From: Saccharopolyspora soli
GTDB lineage: Bacteria > Actinomycetota > Actinomycetes > Mycobacteriales > Pseudonocardiaceae
Length of the DNA: 64,000 nucleotides
Assembly: GCF_022678645.1 (NCBI RefSeq)
Contig: NZ_JALBWV010000005.1
Coordinates: forward strand, 161,367-225,366
Direction: 5' to 3'
Shown here: piece after piece, positions 1 to 8,639 of the stretch
How positions within the stretch are numbered: position 1 is the first letter of the stretch
How the letters are laid out: the number at the start of each line of letters is the position of its first letter
Notes under the pieces: generated by a model
Databases searched by the model: none
Told to the model about the DNA's origin: nothing
Seen by the model: only the letters and a program-made list of their open reading frames with translations
Made by a program: the position numbers and the translations under genes

Positions 1-327
1 GCAGTGCAGGGTGTAGCGCAGCCGATCCGGTTCGGTCCAACGCGGCTCGTACACCCGGTGCTTCACGACCGGATCGTGGAATCCCCGGTACGGGAAGGCG
101 TTTAGGGTGACGGCAGCTAGCCCGTGGGCGTCCAGTTCGGACCTCAGCCGACGCAGCGCCGCGTGATCGGTGGCCAGTTGCTCGGCCAGATCCGCAGCCA
201 ACCACAGGCCAACGCCGAGCGTGTCGACGCCGAGTTCGACGCGAGCAGGCGCGGCATAGCGCGCGAGTTGCGCGCAAACCCCGGCGAGATCTTCGGCCGG
301 GTGGACGTTCGTGCAGTAGGACAGCAT
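1..327 (-). CDS. eboE: EboE-like metabolite traffic protein, N-terminal part only
   Basis: The reading frame starts at ATG (327) and runs off the left edge of the window, so only about 109 residues are visible. It begins MLSYCTNVHPAEDL and contains TLNAFPYRGFH followed by DPVVKHRVYEP, a pattern I associate with the TIM-barrel (xylose-isomerase-like) EboE proteins. The start lies 4 bp after the TatD-like gene's stop, so it is the last visible gene of the ebo operon. Known for the family: ebo clusters are needed to deliver precursors such as the scytonemin monomer to the periplasm in cyanobacteria. The substrate here is unknown. Confidence 0.8.
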   Translation of the reverse strand, partial: MLSYCTNVHPAEDLAGVCAQLARYAAPARVELGVDTLGVGLWLAADLAEQLATDHAALRRLRSELDAHGLAAVTLNAFPYRGFHDPVVKHRVYEPRWTEPDRLRYTLHC

Positions 328-331
328 CGTC

Positions 332-1201
332 TCACTCCTGCGGCCGGGCCCCGCGCAGCACTGAATTGCCAGCGAAAGTCGTTGTCTCGGCGGTGAATCC
401 GGGCAGCGGATCGAGGTTCAGCCGTCCGCTCTGCCCGTAGAAGGCGACCGGATTGCGCCACAGCACCTCGTCGACGTCGGCTTCGGTGAACCCGGCGCGG
501 AGCATGGCGTCACCGGTGGCGCGGGTCTTCAACGGGTCCGAACGCCCCCAGTCCGCGGCGGAGTTGACCAGCACCCGATCCGTGCCGTGCTCGCGCAACA
601 GCGCGACCATGCGTTCCTCGTCCATCTTGGTGTCCGGGTAGATCGAGAAACCCATCCAGCACCCGGTGTCCACCACCAGGCCGATGGTGACCTCGTTGAG
701 GTGGTCGACGAGCACCCGCTCCGGTGGCAGCCCGGATTCGCGCACCACGTCGAGGGTTCGGCGGGTGCCGGACGGTTTGTCGCGGTGCGGGGTGTGCACC
801 AGGACCGGTAGATCGGCCTCGGCGGCCAGTTCGAGCTGGCGGGCGAACGCGTCGTCCTCCTCCGGCGTCATCGAGTCGTAACCGACCTCGCCGACCGCCA
901 CCACACCGTCCTTGGCGAGGTAGCGGGGCAGCACGTCGAGCACTTCGCGGCAGCGCGGATCGTTGGCCTCCTTGGGGTTGAGCGCGATGGTCGCGTGGTG
1001 GCGGATGCCGAACTGCGCGGCGCGGAAGCGCTCCCAGCCGATCAGCGAGTCGAAGTAGTCGGTGAACGACCCGACGTTGGTGCGCGGCTGGCCGAGCCAG
1101 AACGCAGGCTCGACCAGCGCGCGGACCCCGGCGGCGTGCATCGCCTCGTAGTCGTCGGTGGTTCGGGAGGTCATGTGGATGTGCGGGTCGAAGATGCGCA
1201 T
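332..1201 (-). CDS. eboB: TatD-family metal-dependent hydrolase (EboB-like)
   Basis: A 289-residue amidohydrolase-fold protein. It opens with MRIFDPHIHMTSRT, the DxHxH metal site at the N terminus, and later has VGEVGYDS, LVHTPHRDK and VLVDHLNE, consistent with further metal ligands of TatD-like enzymes. I chose the ATG at 1201, which overlaps the upstream stop (TGATG) and follows a GGAGG ribosome-binding site. A TTG one codon earlier is possible. It sits between the EboA-containing gene and eboE, which identifies it as the EboB member of the cluster. A cytoplasmic hydrolase is expected; the substrate cannot be read from sequence. Confidence 0.85.
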   Translation of the reverse strand: MRIFDPHIHMTSRTTDDYEAMHAAGVRALVEPAFWLGQPRTNVGSFTDYFDSLIGWERFRAAQFGIRHHATIALNPKEANDPRCREVLDVLPRYLAKDGVVAVGEVGYDSMTPEEDDAFARQLELAAEADLPVLVHTPHRDKPSGTRRTLDVVRESGLPPERVLVDHLNEVTIGLVVDTGCWMGFSIYPDTKMDEERMVALLREHGTDRVLVNSAADWGRSDPLKTRATGDAMLRAGFTEADVDEVLWRNPVAFYGQSGRLNLDPLPGFTAETTTFAGNSVLRGARPQE

Positions 1202-2607
1202 CAAACCTCCAGGATCGCGTGGGCATCATCTGGCACGCTGCGCCCGGCGGCGCGGCGCTCGGCGGCGAAGTCGGCGACCATCCGGCGGAGTTCGCCGTCG
1301 GTGCGCCGCCGCCAGTCGGCGACCGCGGCCAGCGGCACGCCGGTGAACAGGCACTTGAGCACGCCGTGCCGCCAAGAATGGTCGTCGAGGTGCTGGGCGA
1401 ACGGGCCGAGGGCCGCGGCGATGAGCCGCACGTCGTTGGTGCGCAAGGCATCTCGAACCAAGTCGATACCGGTTTCGACGAGCTCCGGGGCCCCGCCGAG
1501 CCGTCCCAGGGCGCGCAGCACGCCGCGACGTTCGGCGTCGTCGCCGTAGCGGTACAGCGTCGCGACTTCCGCCGCGAGCTGGTCGGGTTCGGTTCGTTCG
1601 GCCAGGGTTCGCAGCAGTTGCCCGCGTGCCCGGTCGTCGACGGTGCCGCGCACCAGCCCGTGCGGATCGGTCCGGTCGATGGGATGACGGCCGACGTGGC
1701 GGCCGACCGCGGGGAACAACGTCGCGATGCGCACCGGGTCCCGACGCACCTCGTCGAGCGCTTCGGCCAGCCACGGCTGCCACGCCTGGCGCAGGGCACC
1801 CATCGCGCGGCTCGCGACCTGCGGGGCGGCGTGGCTGTGCCGGGGCAGTTCGACGGCCGCGAGCCCGGTGAACCCGACCTCGTCCAGCGCCTCCAGCGTG
1901 CCGACCAGGTCGAGTTCTCCCGCGCCGAACTCCAGGTGTTCGTGCACCCCGCGCCGCATGTCGTCGAGCTGCACGTGGACCAGCAGGTCTTGCAACCGCC
2001 GGACGCACCCGGCAGCGGTGTCCTCCTCCACCGCGACGCAGTGGCCGACGTCGAGCGTGATGCCCAGCGGCTCCGGATCGCCGAGCCGCCTGCGGATTTC
2101 CAATGCGTCATCGACGGTTTCGACGAACATGCCCGGCTCGGGCTCCAGCCCGAGGCGCACCCCGCGCCCCGCAGCTTCCTCGACCACCAGGGCCGTGCCG
2201 TCGACCAGTTGCCGCGCCGCCGCAGTCCGATCCGCATCGGACGGTCGGATCCCGGACCAGAACGACACCACCTCCGCGCCGAGGTCTGCGGCGATGCGCA
2301 CCGCCCGCCGCAGGAAGTCCACCCGGCGTTCGCTGTCCGCCGATACCAGCGTCGGGTGGTGTTTGACGTGCGGGTCCAGCAGGTAGCGCGCACCGGTCTC
2401 GACCACCACCGACAGGCCGAGCCGGGTCAGCAGGGCGCGCACCCGGCGCACCTGTTCGGCCAGGTCATCGGCGAACGGGTCCAGGTGGTGGTGGTCGAGC
2501 GTCAGCGCCACCCCGTCGTAGCCGAGGTCGGCGATCAGGTGCACGGCGTCCACCAGCCGGTGGTTGGCGAATCCGTTGGTGCCGTACCCGAAGCGCAGTC
2601 CGGTCAC
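1201..2607 (-). CDS. eboA: sugar-phosphate isomerase-like TIM barrel fused to an EboA domain
   Basis: A 468-residue protein starting at GTG (2607), which overlaps the UbiA stop as GTGA. Residues 1 to about 260 look like a sugar phosphate isomerase/epimerase (AP-endonuclease-2-type TIM barrel), with LGLEPEPGMFVETVDDAL, LGITLDVGHCVAVEED and VHVQLDDMRRGVHEHLEFG supplying the usual Glu/Asp/His metal ligands. The remaining roughly 200 residues carry the EboA pattern: IATLFPAVGRHVGR, LVRGTVDDRARGQLL, DALRTNDVRLIAAALG and WRHGVLKCLFTGVPLAAV. The two parts are one continuous frame with no stop. EboA is often encoded alone, so the fusion may bind substrate and partner in one chain. The function is inferred from context only. 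Confidence 0.8.
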   Translation of the reverse strand: MTGLRFGYGTNGFANHRLVDAVHLIADLGYDGVALTLDHHHLDPFADDLAEQVRRVRALLTRLGLSVVVETGARYLLDPHVKHHPTLVSADSERRVDFLRRAVRIAADLGAEVVSFWSGIRPSDADRTAAARQLVDGTALVVEEAAGRGVRLGLEPEPGMFVETVDDALEIRRRLGDPEPLGITLDVGHCVAVEEDTAAGCVRRLQDLLVHVQLDDMRRGVHEHLEFGAGELDLVGTLEALDEVGFTGLAAVELPRHSHAAPQVASRAMGALRQAWQPWLAEALDEVRRDPVRIATLFPAVGRHVGRHPIDRTDPHGLVRGTVDDRARGQLLRTLAERTEPDQLAAEVATLYRYGDDAERRGVLRALGRLGGAPELVETGIDLVRDALRTNDVRLIAAALGPFAQHLDDHSWRHGVLKCLFTGVPLAAVADWRRRTDGELRRMVADFAAERRAAGRSVPDDAHAILEV

Positions 2608-3455
2608 GTCGCCGACACCTTCCTCCCGAAGTACCGCACCGCTGGCAGCACCGCCGCGAGCAGCGCCGCGGACCGGAGGTCGCGGCGTGCGATCAGGGCG
2701 ATCTGCAGCGGAACCATGCCGTGGATGCCAGCTCGGGTCGCGTCCCGGACGTTGCCCGCCGCAGGGCTCCGGTACGCGCGGAGCTGAGCGGTCCCGACCT
2801 GTGCCGCGTACAACGCTGATGCGGCGAGTGCCGCGATGCGGTGGCGACGGGATGTGCAGCGGCCAGCGGCCGTCACCGCTGCGGTCAGCGCCGTGGTGCC
2901 GAGCGCGGCGGCAACCGTGCGGCGGTCCGCACCGCTGACCTCGCCGCGCGACAGCGCGGTGACCGAGCACGTATGCACCGCAAGGACACCCGCCACTGGC
3001 CACGATTCGCGGGCTCCACCCGCGCCCAGCAGCACGTCGAGTCCGCGGCACACTGCCATCCCGGCCGGACCGGCCGCGCCGCGCTTGAACACCGTGTCGT
3101 AGCCGATGACGGCCGCAGCCAACGCCGCTGCCAGTCGTCCTTCGGCTCGTCCCGCTGCCGCTCCGGCGATCAGTCCGCAGGATGCGAGCACCGCTGCGAT
3201 ACCGACCGCTTCGTCCGCGCTGACCAGTCCGGACGGGATGGGCCGCTCCGGGCGCTCCACGGCGTCGAGTTCCCGATCCGCCCAGTCGTTGAGGGCCATT
3301 CCGGTCCAGTAGAGCGCGACCGAGGCCACCGGCAGCAGCGCACGGCGGCCCCGCAACGGCCGCCCAGCCGCCACCGCGCCGACCGCGGTGTCGCCGAGCA
3401 CGGTCAGTGCGGCAGGCGCGCGAGTCAGCGCGACCAGCGTCCGCAGCCGGTTCAT
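2604..3455 (-). CDS. eboC: UbiA-family prenyltransferase (EboC-like)
   Basis: A 283-residue integral membrane protein of the UbiA superfamily. The first aspartate-rich motif is visible as NDWADRELD (about residues 56-64), followed by RPERPIPSG. A second conserved region reads YDTVFKRGAAGPAGMAVCRG. Hydrophobic stretches between them fit the multi-helix fold. It starts at ATG (3455), overlapping the preceding stop as ATGA, and its own stop overlaps the next GTG. In ebo clusters this is EboC. It is presumed to prenylate or otherwise handle a lipid-linked carrier for the trafficked metabolite, but the acceptor is unknown. Confidence 0.88.
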   Translation of the reverse strand: MNRLRTLVALTRAPAALTVLGDTAVGAVAAGRPLRGRRALLPVASVALYWTGMALNDWADRELDAVERPERPIPSGLVSADEAVGIAAVLASCGLIAGAAAGRAEGRLAAALAAAVIGYDTVFKRGAAGPAGMAVCRGLDVLLGAGGARESWPVAGVLAVHTCSVTALSRGEVSGADRRTVAAALGTTALTAAVTAAGRCTSRRHRIAALAASALYAAQVGTAQLRAYRSPAAGNVRDATRAGIHGMVPLQIALIARRDLRSAALLAAVLPAVRYFGRKVSAT

Positions 3456-4636
3456 CGATGCCCCCGCAGCACGGCGGTGGTCGCCCGCACCCACTCGTGA
3501 AAGGTCCGCACCTGGTGGTCGAACCGGTGCTCGGTGGAGCCGAACGGGTCTTTGAAGAAGCAGGCCAACGCGGTCAGCAGGCCGCGCTGCCCGGCGTGGT
3601 GCGCCAGCGCCACCAGCCGGGTCAGGTCGAGCACCAGCGGTGCGGCCAGGGCCGAATCGTAGGCCGACCACGTCAGCTGCAGGGTCACCGGCGAGCCGAG
3701 GAAACCTTCGGCGTGCACGTGGTCCCAGGCGACCTTGGTCTGCCCGAGGTCGGGCACGTTGTCGATGTGCAGCGGTGCGGTCACCTCGCCGCCGAGCAAG
3801 GCGTGCAGGCCACGGGACTTCGACTCCAGCTTGCTGGCGGCCGTGGTCGGGTCGGCGAGCGTCGCGCCGTCGCCGCCGCCGAGCAGGTTCGTGCCCGCCC
3901 ACGACCGCACCGCGAGCGCACGTTCGGTGAACATCGGCGCGAGCACCGTGCGCAGCAGGGTTTCGCCGGTCTTGCCATCGCAACCCGCGTACGGCAGGCC
4001 ACGTTCCTCGGCCAGCTTCCGCAGCGCTGGAACGGTGATACCGGTCGATGGCGTGAATTCCACGTACGGGCAACCAGCGCGCACCGAGGCATAAGCCGCG
4101 ACGACGCTGGCCGGAACCGTGTCCCCGCCGGACAACGCGGATTCCAACCCGGCGACGTCGTGGATCTCCGCGCCGTCCGGCCACGGCGGCTCGGTCGAGG
4201 CGACGTTGACCACCACGACCCGCTCCAGCGCATGCCGCCGCGCGAACGACGAAACTTCCGCCGCCAACCGCTCGGCGACGTCGAGCTGGCTGCGCCGATA
4301 CGCGGCCGGGTCGTAGCCGTGCCGCAACTCCGATTCCACCTGCGAAAACTGCTCGCCGAGCGCCGCGACCACACCAGCGGGCAACACCCCCGCGGCCACC
4401 AGGGAATCGGCGCTCTTGTGCAGCTCGGCACCGGAGATGTCATGGCCACCGACGACGATTTCGCCCCAATCCGGCAGCGGCACCGAAGCGAACGCGGGCA
4501 GCTCGGTGACGCAGCCGGTCGGCCGCACCAGCCCCGCCCGCAACGCGCAAAGTCCGACGATGGTCGTGGTTGCCACCGATCCCCGCGCACCGATCAGCCA
4601 CAACCCGGTGCGGCCCGGCTGTGATGCACCGTCCAC
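3452..4636 (-). CDS. myo-inositol-1-phosphate synthase-like protein of the ebo cluster
   Basis: A 394-residue member of the inositol-3-phosphate synthase (NAD-dependent) family. The N-terminal Rossmann motif reads LWLIGARGSVATTTI, and the family core is seen in AGCDGKTGETLLRTVLAPMF and WAGTNLLGGGDGATL. The start is GTG (4636), 7 nt after a strong AGGAGG at 4644-4649; the upstream in-frame extension lies in a repeat and is rejected. It is the first gene of the five-gene operon. Classical ebo clusters have a 3-dehydroquinate-synthase-like EboD in this company, another NAD-dependent cyclising enzyme, so this may be its counterpart. It need not make inositol phosphate itself. Confidence 0.82.
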   Translation of the reverse strand: MDGASQPGRTGLWLIGARGSVATTTIVGLCALRAGLVRPTGCVTELPAFASVPLPDWGEIVVGGHDISGAELHKSADSLVAAGVLPAGVVAALGEQFSQVESELRHGYDPAAYRRSQLDVAERLAAEVSSFARRHALERVVVVNVASTEPPWPDGAEIHDVAGLESALSGGDTVPASVVAAYASVRAGCPYVEFTPSTGITVPALRKLAEERGLPYAGCDGKTGETLLRTVLAPMFTERALAVRSWAGTNLLGGGDGATLADPTTAASKLESKSRGLHALLGGEVTAPLHIDNVPDLGQTKVAWDHVHAEGFLGSPVTLQLTWSAYDSALAAPLVLDLTRLVALAHHAGQRGLLTALACFFKDPFGSTEHRFDHQVRTFHEWVRATTAVLRGHR

Positions 4637-4643
4637 GTGGTCA

Positions 4644-4649
4644 CCTCCT
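4644..4649 (-). promoter_or_regulatory. ribosome-binding site fixing the synthase start
   Basis: On the minus strand AGGAGG lies 7 nt upstream of the GTG at 4636. It excludes the longer reading frame, which runs back into the dispersed repeat at 4659-4842. Confidence 0.8.
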
Positions 4650-4658
4650 GCAGCCTGT

Positions 4659-4842
4659 TTCCAAACTCGTTTTGCGTAGCGGTGCAGGTAGCGGAACCTC
4701 AGACGCCGCCGGGACTCCGGGATCCCCGACTTGTGCATGACCAATACGCGGCGCTGGGGCTGTCCTCGCCAGGCGACGTCTGAGAACCCGCGGCGGTGCC
4801 GGTTGAGAAGGTGGGCCAAGCGGCTTCGCCGCTTCAAAAGCA
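4659..4842 (+). repeat. dispersed intergenic repeat, copy 1
   Basis: About 184 bp between the sugar dehydrogenase gene and the ebo operon. Shared blocks with the copies at 7506-7710 and 55003-55138 are CTCGTTTTG, GCGGTGC, GGGATCCCCGAC, CTGGGGCTGTCCTCGC, TCTGAGAACCCGCGGCGGTG and AAGCGGCTTCGCCGCTT. The last block is a 7-bp hairpin that could terminate transcription. It has no credible coding content. The remaining 4843-4941 shows nothing recognisable. Confidence 0.75.
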
Positions 4843-4941
4843 AAAACCCCGCCATATTGCACGCCGACCCCTTCAAAAGCAGTCTCTAGATCACCTTCCG
4901 TGCGGTGGTGGCCCGCGACGTGCGGGCCACCGTCACGCGGA

Positions 4942-7437
4942 TCAACGCGGCAGGTCGCCTTGCGCCCGCGCCGATGGGTTGTCCGGTGGAACGGGTTCGG
5001 ACACCCCGGCTCCGGCGAAGTGCACCGCGTCTAGTTCGAACAATTCGGTACCTGCGCCTCGGAACACGAAGAACAGCGGTCCCGAGTTGCCCGGATTCGT
5101 CACCGGAGTTGGTTGCAGGTCCACGTAGTCGCCGCCGGTGGTGGGCACCTGGACCGTCTGCAGCAGCTCCCCGTCCGGCGCACCGGCGCGGACCTCGATC
5201 GATCCGCCCGGCCCGGCCGCCGACACCCGGTAGCCGATGCCGTCCACCCCGGTCAGGTTCACCGGGTCGAGCGAGATCCAGTCGCCTTCCTCGATCGCGC
5301 CGACCTTGCGGCCACCGGCCGCTGCCGGATCTTCCACCACCTGCACGCCCTCGGAGTTGGTGAAGAACTCCGCCTGCTTGTCCTTGGGCTGCAGCAACGC
5401 CCGGCCGCTACCGGTCACGGGCGGCAGTCCCTCGGCACCACCGTCGGTGTAATCGGCGGTGATGACGCCGAACACGTTGGCGTCCAGGCCGTGTCCTTCG
5501 TCGGCCGGGGTTTCGATCACGCCCTCGCAGCCGCTCTCCTCGCTGAGCGGGTGCGCGTGCGAGTCGTGGCCGAGCGCGTAGCTGACCTCCACCCGCGAGC
5601 AGTCGATCTGGCCGTCCTCGGCGTCGGTGACGCTGATCCGGAACGGCACCTGCTCGCCGAAGGAGAAAGCACCGCCGGTGGGCGGCAACTCGACCCGGAC
5701 CTCCGGCGGCGTGTTGCCGACGACGATCTGCACGCTGGCGTACCCCATCTTGCCGGTCGGATCGGTCACCGCCAGCTTGGCGGTGTAGGCGCCGCGCTCG
5801 GTGTAGGTGAACGACACGGGTCCGGCCGTGGTCGAATCCACCGTGCCGTCACTGGTGAAATCCCACGCGTAGCTCAGCTCGCCGCCATCCGGGTCGGTGG
5901 TGCCCGCGGGATCGAAGTTGACCGTCAGCGGCTCCTGACCGGAAGACGTGACGTCCGCGCTCAACTGGACGCGCGGGGTCTTCGCGCCCGGACTGTGCTC
6001 GATGCGGTACAGCGCCGAATCGTCCGCGCCGCCGAAGTAGCTCGACCCGTAGTCCAGCACGTACAACGCCCCGTCCGGACCGAATTCGAGGTTCATCGGC
6101 CGGGTCAGCTCCATCGAGTCGAAGAAGGGCCGGATCGCCGCCAGCCGCCCGTCCGCCTTCAGCTCGAACTCCTTGATCCAGCCCCGATCCCACTCGTAGT
6201 TCAGCACCTTGCCGTCGTAGTACTCCGGGAACTTCACCGGCGAGTCCAGCGCCGGGTCGAAGTGGTACACCGACCCGCCCATCGGTGATTCCGGCCCGGA
6301 GCCGAGTTCGGGGACGGAATCGTCGTCGTAGGGCAGCCAGGCGGGTTGCACCGGCGGCAGGTCCACCAGCCCGGTGTTGTGCGGGCTCTCGTTGCGCGGT
6401 GCCGCGCAGTCGAAGGGCTGCCCGGATTGGCCGGTGCCGAAGTCGTAGTCGATGAACGGCTGGTTGTCGCCGACGCAGTACGGCCAGCCGAAGTTGCCGG
6501 GCGCTTTGATCAGGTTGTATTCCACCGTGCCGCCGGGACCCCGGTTCGGGTCGGCAGCACCGGCGTCCGGCCCGTAATCGCCGAGGTGGATCCACCCGGT
6601 CTGCCTGTCCACGGCGAACCGGAACGGGTTGCGGAAGCCCATCGCGTAGATCTCGGGGCGGGTCTTCTCGGTCCCCGGTGGGAAGAGGTTCCCGTCCGGG
6701 ATGGTGTAGCTGCCGTCCGGTTCGACGTGGATCCGCAGGAGCTTGCCGCGCAGGTCGTTGGTGTTCCCGGCGGAGCGCTGGGCGTCGAACGCGGGGTTGC
6801 GGTCCGGCCGTTCGTCGATCGGCGTGAACCCGTCGGAGGCGAACGGGTTGGTGTCGTCCCCTGTGGACAGGTACAGGTTGCCCTGCGCGTCGAAGTCGAT
6901 CTCACCACCGGCGTGGCAGCACGTGCCGCGCTGGGTCGGAATCCGCAGGATCTCCTGCTGGGTGGCGAGGTCGAGCGTGCCGTTGTCGGCGAGCTTGACG
7001 CGGGACAGCAGGTTGTGCCCGTCGAAGGGCGCGAAGTCCTCGGCTGTGCCGGTCTCCGGCGCATCGCCCTCCGGGGTGTCCAGTGGCGGTGCGTAGTACA
7101 GGTAGACCCACCGGTTGTTGGTGAAGTCGGGGTCGATGGCGACGCCCTGCAAGCCGTCTTCGTCGTGGTTGTAGACCGGGATGTCAGCGGCCAGCGTCGT
7201 GGTCGCCTCCGGCGTGGTCAGGAAAACGGAGCCGTCGCGGGAGGTGTGCAGCACGCGGCGGTCGGGCAGCACCGCCAACGCCATCGGCTCCCCCACCTTG
7301 GCTTCGCCCATGGCCAGCGCGATCTGGTCGAACGCGGCATCGGGTGGTGATTGTGCGGCGTGTGCGGAGGGAACGGCAAGGGCGGCCGCCGTGACGACCG
7401 CGGCGGCCGCGCAGGCCGCAATTCTCAAGGAAGGCAC
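4942..7437 (-). CDS. secreted PQQ-type glucose/sorbosone dehydrogenase with PKD and C-terminal carbohydrate-binding-like domains
   Basis: An 831-residue secreted protein. The GTG at 7437 is favoured because GAGGAG lies just upstream and it gives a compact Sec signal (hydrophobic run ending LAVPSAHA). ATGs at 7461 and 7488 are alternatives. Residues about 30-460 form a GSDH-type beta-propeller, with DGLQGVAIDPDF, CCHAGGEIDFDAQGNLY and GFRNPFRFAVD. Next is a PKD domain (TTDPDGGELSYAWDF), then a beta-sandwich region ending LFFVFRGAGTELFELDAVHF, typical of a CBM6-like module. It probably oxidises sugars outside the cell. It is the last gene of the sugar transport module, 274 bp below the ThuA gene and separated from it by a repeat. 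Confidence 0.82.
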   Translation of the reverse strand: MPSLRIAACAAAAVVTAAALAVPSAHAAQSPPDAAFDQIALAMGEAKVGEPMALAVLPDRRVLHTSRDGSVFLTTPEATTTLAADIPVYNHDEDGLQGVAIDPDFTNNRWVYLYYAPPLDTPEGDAPETGTAEDFAPFDGHNLLSRVKLADNGTLDLATQQEILRIPTQRGTCCHAGGEIDFDAQGNLYLSTGDDTNPFASDGFTPIDERPDRNPAFDAQRSAGNTNDLRGKLLRIHVEPDGSYTIPDGNLFPPGTEKTRPEIYAMGFRNPFRFAVDRQTGWIHLGDYGPDAGAADPNRGPGGTVEYNLIKAPGNFGWPYCVGDNQPFIDYDFGTGQSGQPFDCAAPRNESPHNTGLVDLPPVQPAWLPYDDDSVPELGSGPESPMGGSVYHFDPALDSPVKFPEYYDGKVLNYEWDRGWIKEFELKADGRLAAIRPFFDSMELTRPMNLEFGPDGALYVLDYGSSYFGGADDSALYRIEHSPGAKTPRVQLSADVTSSGQEPLTVNFDPAGTTDPDGGELSYAWDFTSDGTVDSTTAGPVSFTYTERGAYTAKLAVTDPTGKMGYASVQIVVGNTPPEVRVELPPTGGAFSFGEQVPFRISVTDAEDGQIDCSRVEVSYALGHDSHAHPLSEESGCEGVIETPADEGHGLDANVFGVITADYTDGGAEGLPPVTGSGRALLQPKDKQAEFFTNSEGVQVVEDPAAAGGRKVGAIEEGDWISLDPVNLTGVDGIGYRVSAAGPGGSIEVRAGAPDGELLQTVQVPTTGGDYVDLQPTPVTNPGNSGPLFFVFRGAGTELFELDAVHFAGAGVSEPVPPDNPSARAQGDLPR

Positions 7438-7505
7438 CAGGTCACTCCTCGTCGCTCGCATTCCGGCAGCTGTGCCGGTATGACTCACAGCTCGCGGATC
7501 GATCT

Positions 7506-7710
7506 TGTTCTTTGAAGCGGCGTCAGCCGCTTAGCCCACCTACGCAGCTGGCACCGCCGCGGGTTCTCAGAGGTCGTCTCGCGAGGACAGCCCCGACGCT
7601 GTGCATCGGACATACATGAGTCGGGGATCCCGGAGACGAGACGGCGACAGCAACTCCCGCAGGGGGGCCGCCACCCGCACCGCCACGCAAAACGGGCTCA
7701 GAAACTGGTT
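7506..7710 (-). repeat. dispersed intergenic repeat, copy 2 (inverted)
   Basis: The reverse complement of this roughly 205-bp stretch matches copy 1 at 4659-4842 block for block: CGTTTTGCGT, GGGATCCCCGAC, GGGGCTGTCCTCGC, TCTGAGAACCCGCGGCGGTG, then AAGCGGCTGACGCCGCTTC. It fills the gap between the ThuA stop and the dehydrogenase start. Its terminal hairpin could modulate read-through into the dehydrogenase gene. Confidence 0.75.
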
Positions 7711-7711
7711 T

Positions 7712-8464
7712 TCAGCAGGGGGCCTGCCCGAGGGCGGTGCGGATGCCGCCGAGCAGGTGACGCAGGAATTCCGGTTCGCTGAAGGACTCCACGGTGTGCC
7801 CACCACCGGTGTAGTAGGCACGTCCGGCGTCGACGGCGTGGCACCAGGCGATCGGGTGGTCACCCATCGCGCCTTCTCCGGGGTCGTAGCTGGACTCGTC
7901 GAGAGCGGCCAGCACGTGCACGTTCGCGCGGGGATTGGTGGCGAAGTTGTACCACTCGTCGGTGCGGTGCCAGTTGCGCGGCAGGTGCGCGGTGGAGTCG
8001 TGGTGGCGGTCTTCCACCCGGACCGTGGCGGGTTGGATCTCCGGGTGGCTCGCGAAGTACGCCCCGACGAGTTCGCCGTAGAACGGCCAGTCGTACTCGG
8101 TGTCGGCAGCGGCGTGCACCCCGAGGTAGCCGCCACCGCCCCGGATGTAGCGCTCGAACGCGTCCTGCTGGGCGGGGTCGAGCACGTCCCCGGTGGTCGA
8201 CAACCACACCACCGCGTCGTACCGGGCCAACTCGGTGTCGGTGAACCGCGATGAGTCCTCAGTGGACTCCACGGCGAAGCCGTTGTCACGGCCCAACTGC
8301 TCGATGGCCGCGATGCCCGCTTCGATGGAGTCGTGCCGGTATCCAGCGGTCTTGGAGAACACCAGCACCTGTGCTTGGTCGGATCGGCCCGGCTGACCAG
8401 CCCAGGCCGGAATGGTCATCGCTCCTGCCGCCAGCGCGGCGAGCACCAAACTCGCGATCTTCAC
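7712..8464 (-). CDS. secreted ThuA-domain protein
   Basis: A 250-residue protein of the ThuA family (class I glutamine amidotransferase-like fold). The GTG at 8464 is preceded by GAGGAGG and yields a Sec signal peptide ending near PAWAGQ. Family landmarks are VLVFSKTAGYRHDSI, DAVVWLSTTGDVLD, GGGGYLGVHAAADTEYDW and the C-terminal AYYTGGGHTVESF. ThuA proteins are linked to trehalose and other disaccharide utilisation through keto-sugar intermediates; their exact reaction is poorly defined. Export places it outside the membrane together with the downstream sugar dehydrogenase. Confidence 0.85.
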   Translation of the reverse strand: MKIASLVLAALAAGAMTIPAWAGQPGRSDQAQVLVFSKTAGYRHDSIEAGIAAIEQLGRDNGFAVESTEDSSRFTDTELARYDAVVWLSTTGDVLDPAQQDAFERYIRGGGGYLGVHAAADTEYDWPFYGELVGAYFASHPEIQPATVRVEDRHHDSTAHLPRNWHRTDEWYNFATNPRANVHVLAALDESSYDPGEGAMGDHPIAWCHAVDAGRAYYTGGGHTVESFSEPEFLRHLLGGIRTALGQAPC

Positions 8465-8523
8465 AAGCGGCCTCCTCTCAGCATCTGTCGTCGAGCTCCT
8501 GTTACGCAGCTGCACGGCTTTCG

Positions 8524-8574
8524 GAGTGAAGGGCACCTTTGACCGGCTCAGTTGGTCGAAGGTGCCCTTCGCTC
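8524..8574. terminator. long hairpin, GAAGGGCACC family, copy 1
   Basis: GAAGGGCACCTTTGACC and GGTCGAAGGTGCCCTTC form a 17-bp stem with one G-T pair. It extends by four more pairs at the base and has a 9-nt loop (GGCTCAGTT). It lies between the binding-protein gene and the ThuA gene. It is symmetric, so it could act on either strand, and it belongs to a three-copy family in this window. Confidence 0.7.
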
Positions 8575-8639
8575 ACCACCCCACCGAGCGAGCCTCGGGC
8601 CAACCGCCGCCAGAGCGCGGAAGATCGCGCTCAGATCTG

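Noticed and set aside
510..2393. Long minus-strand frame of 627 codons overlapping the EboA-fusion and TatD genes
   Set aside because: Arg/Ser/Pro-rich shadow of the true frames, which carry family motifs and stop-start overlaps.
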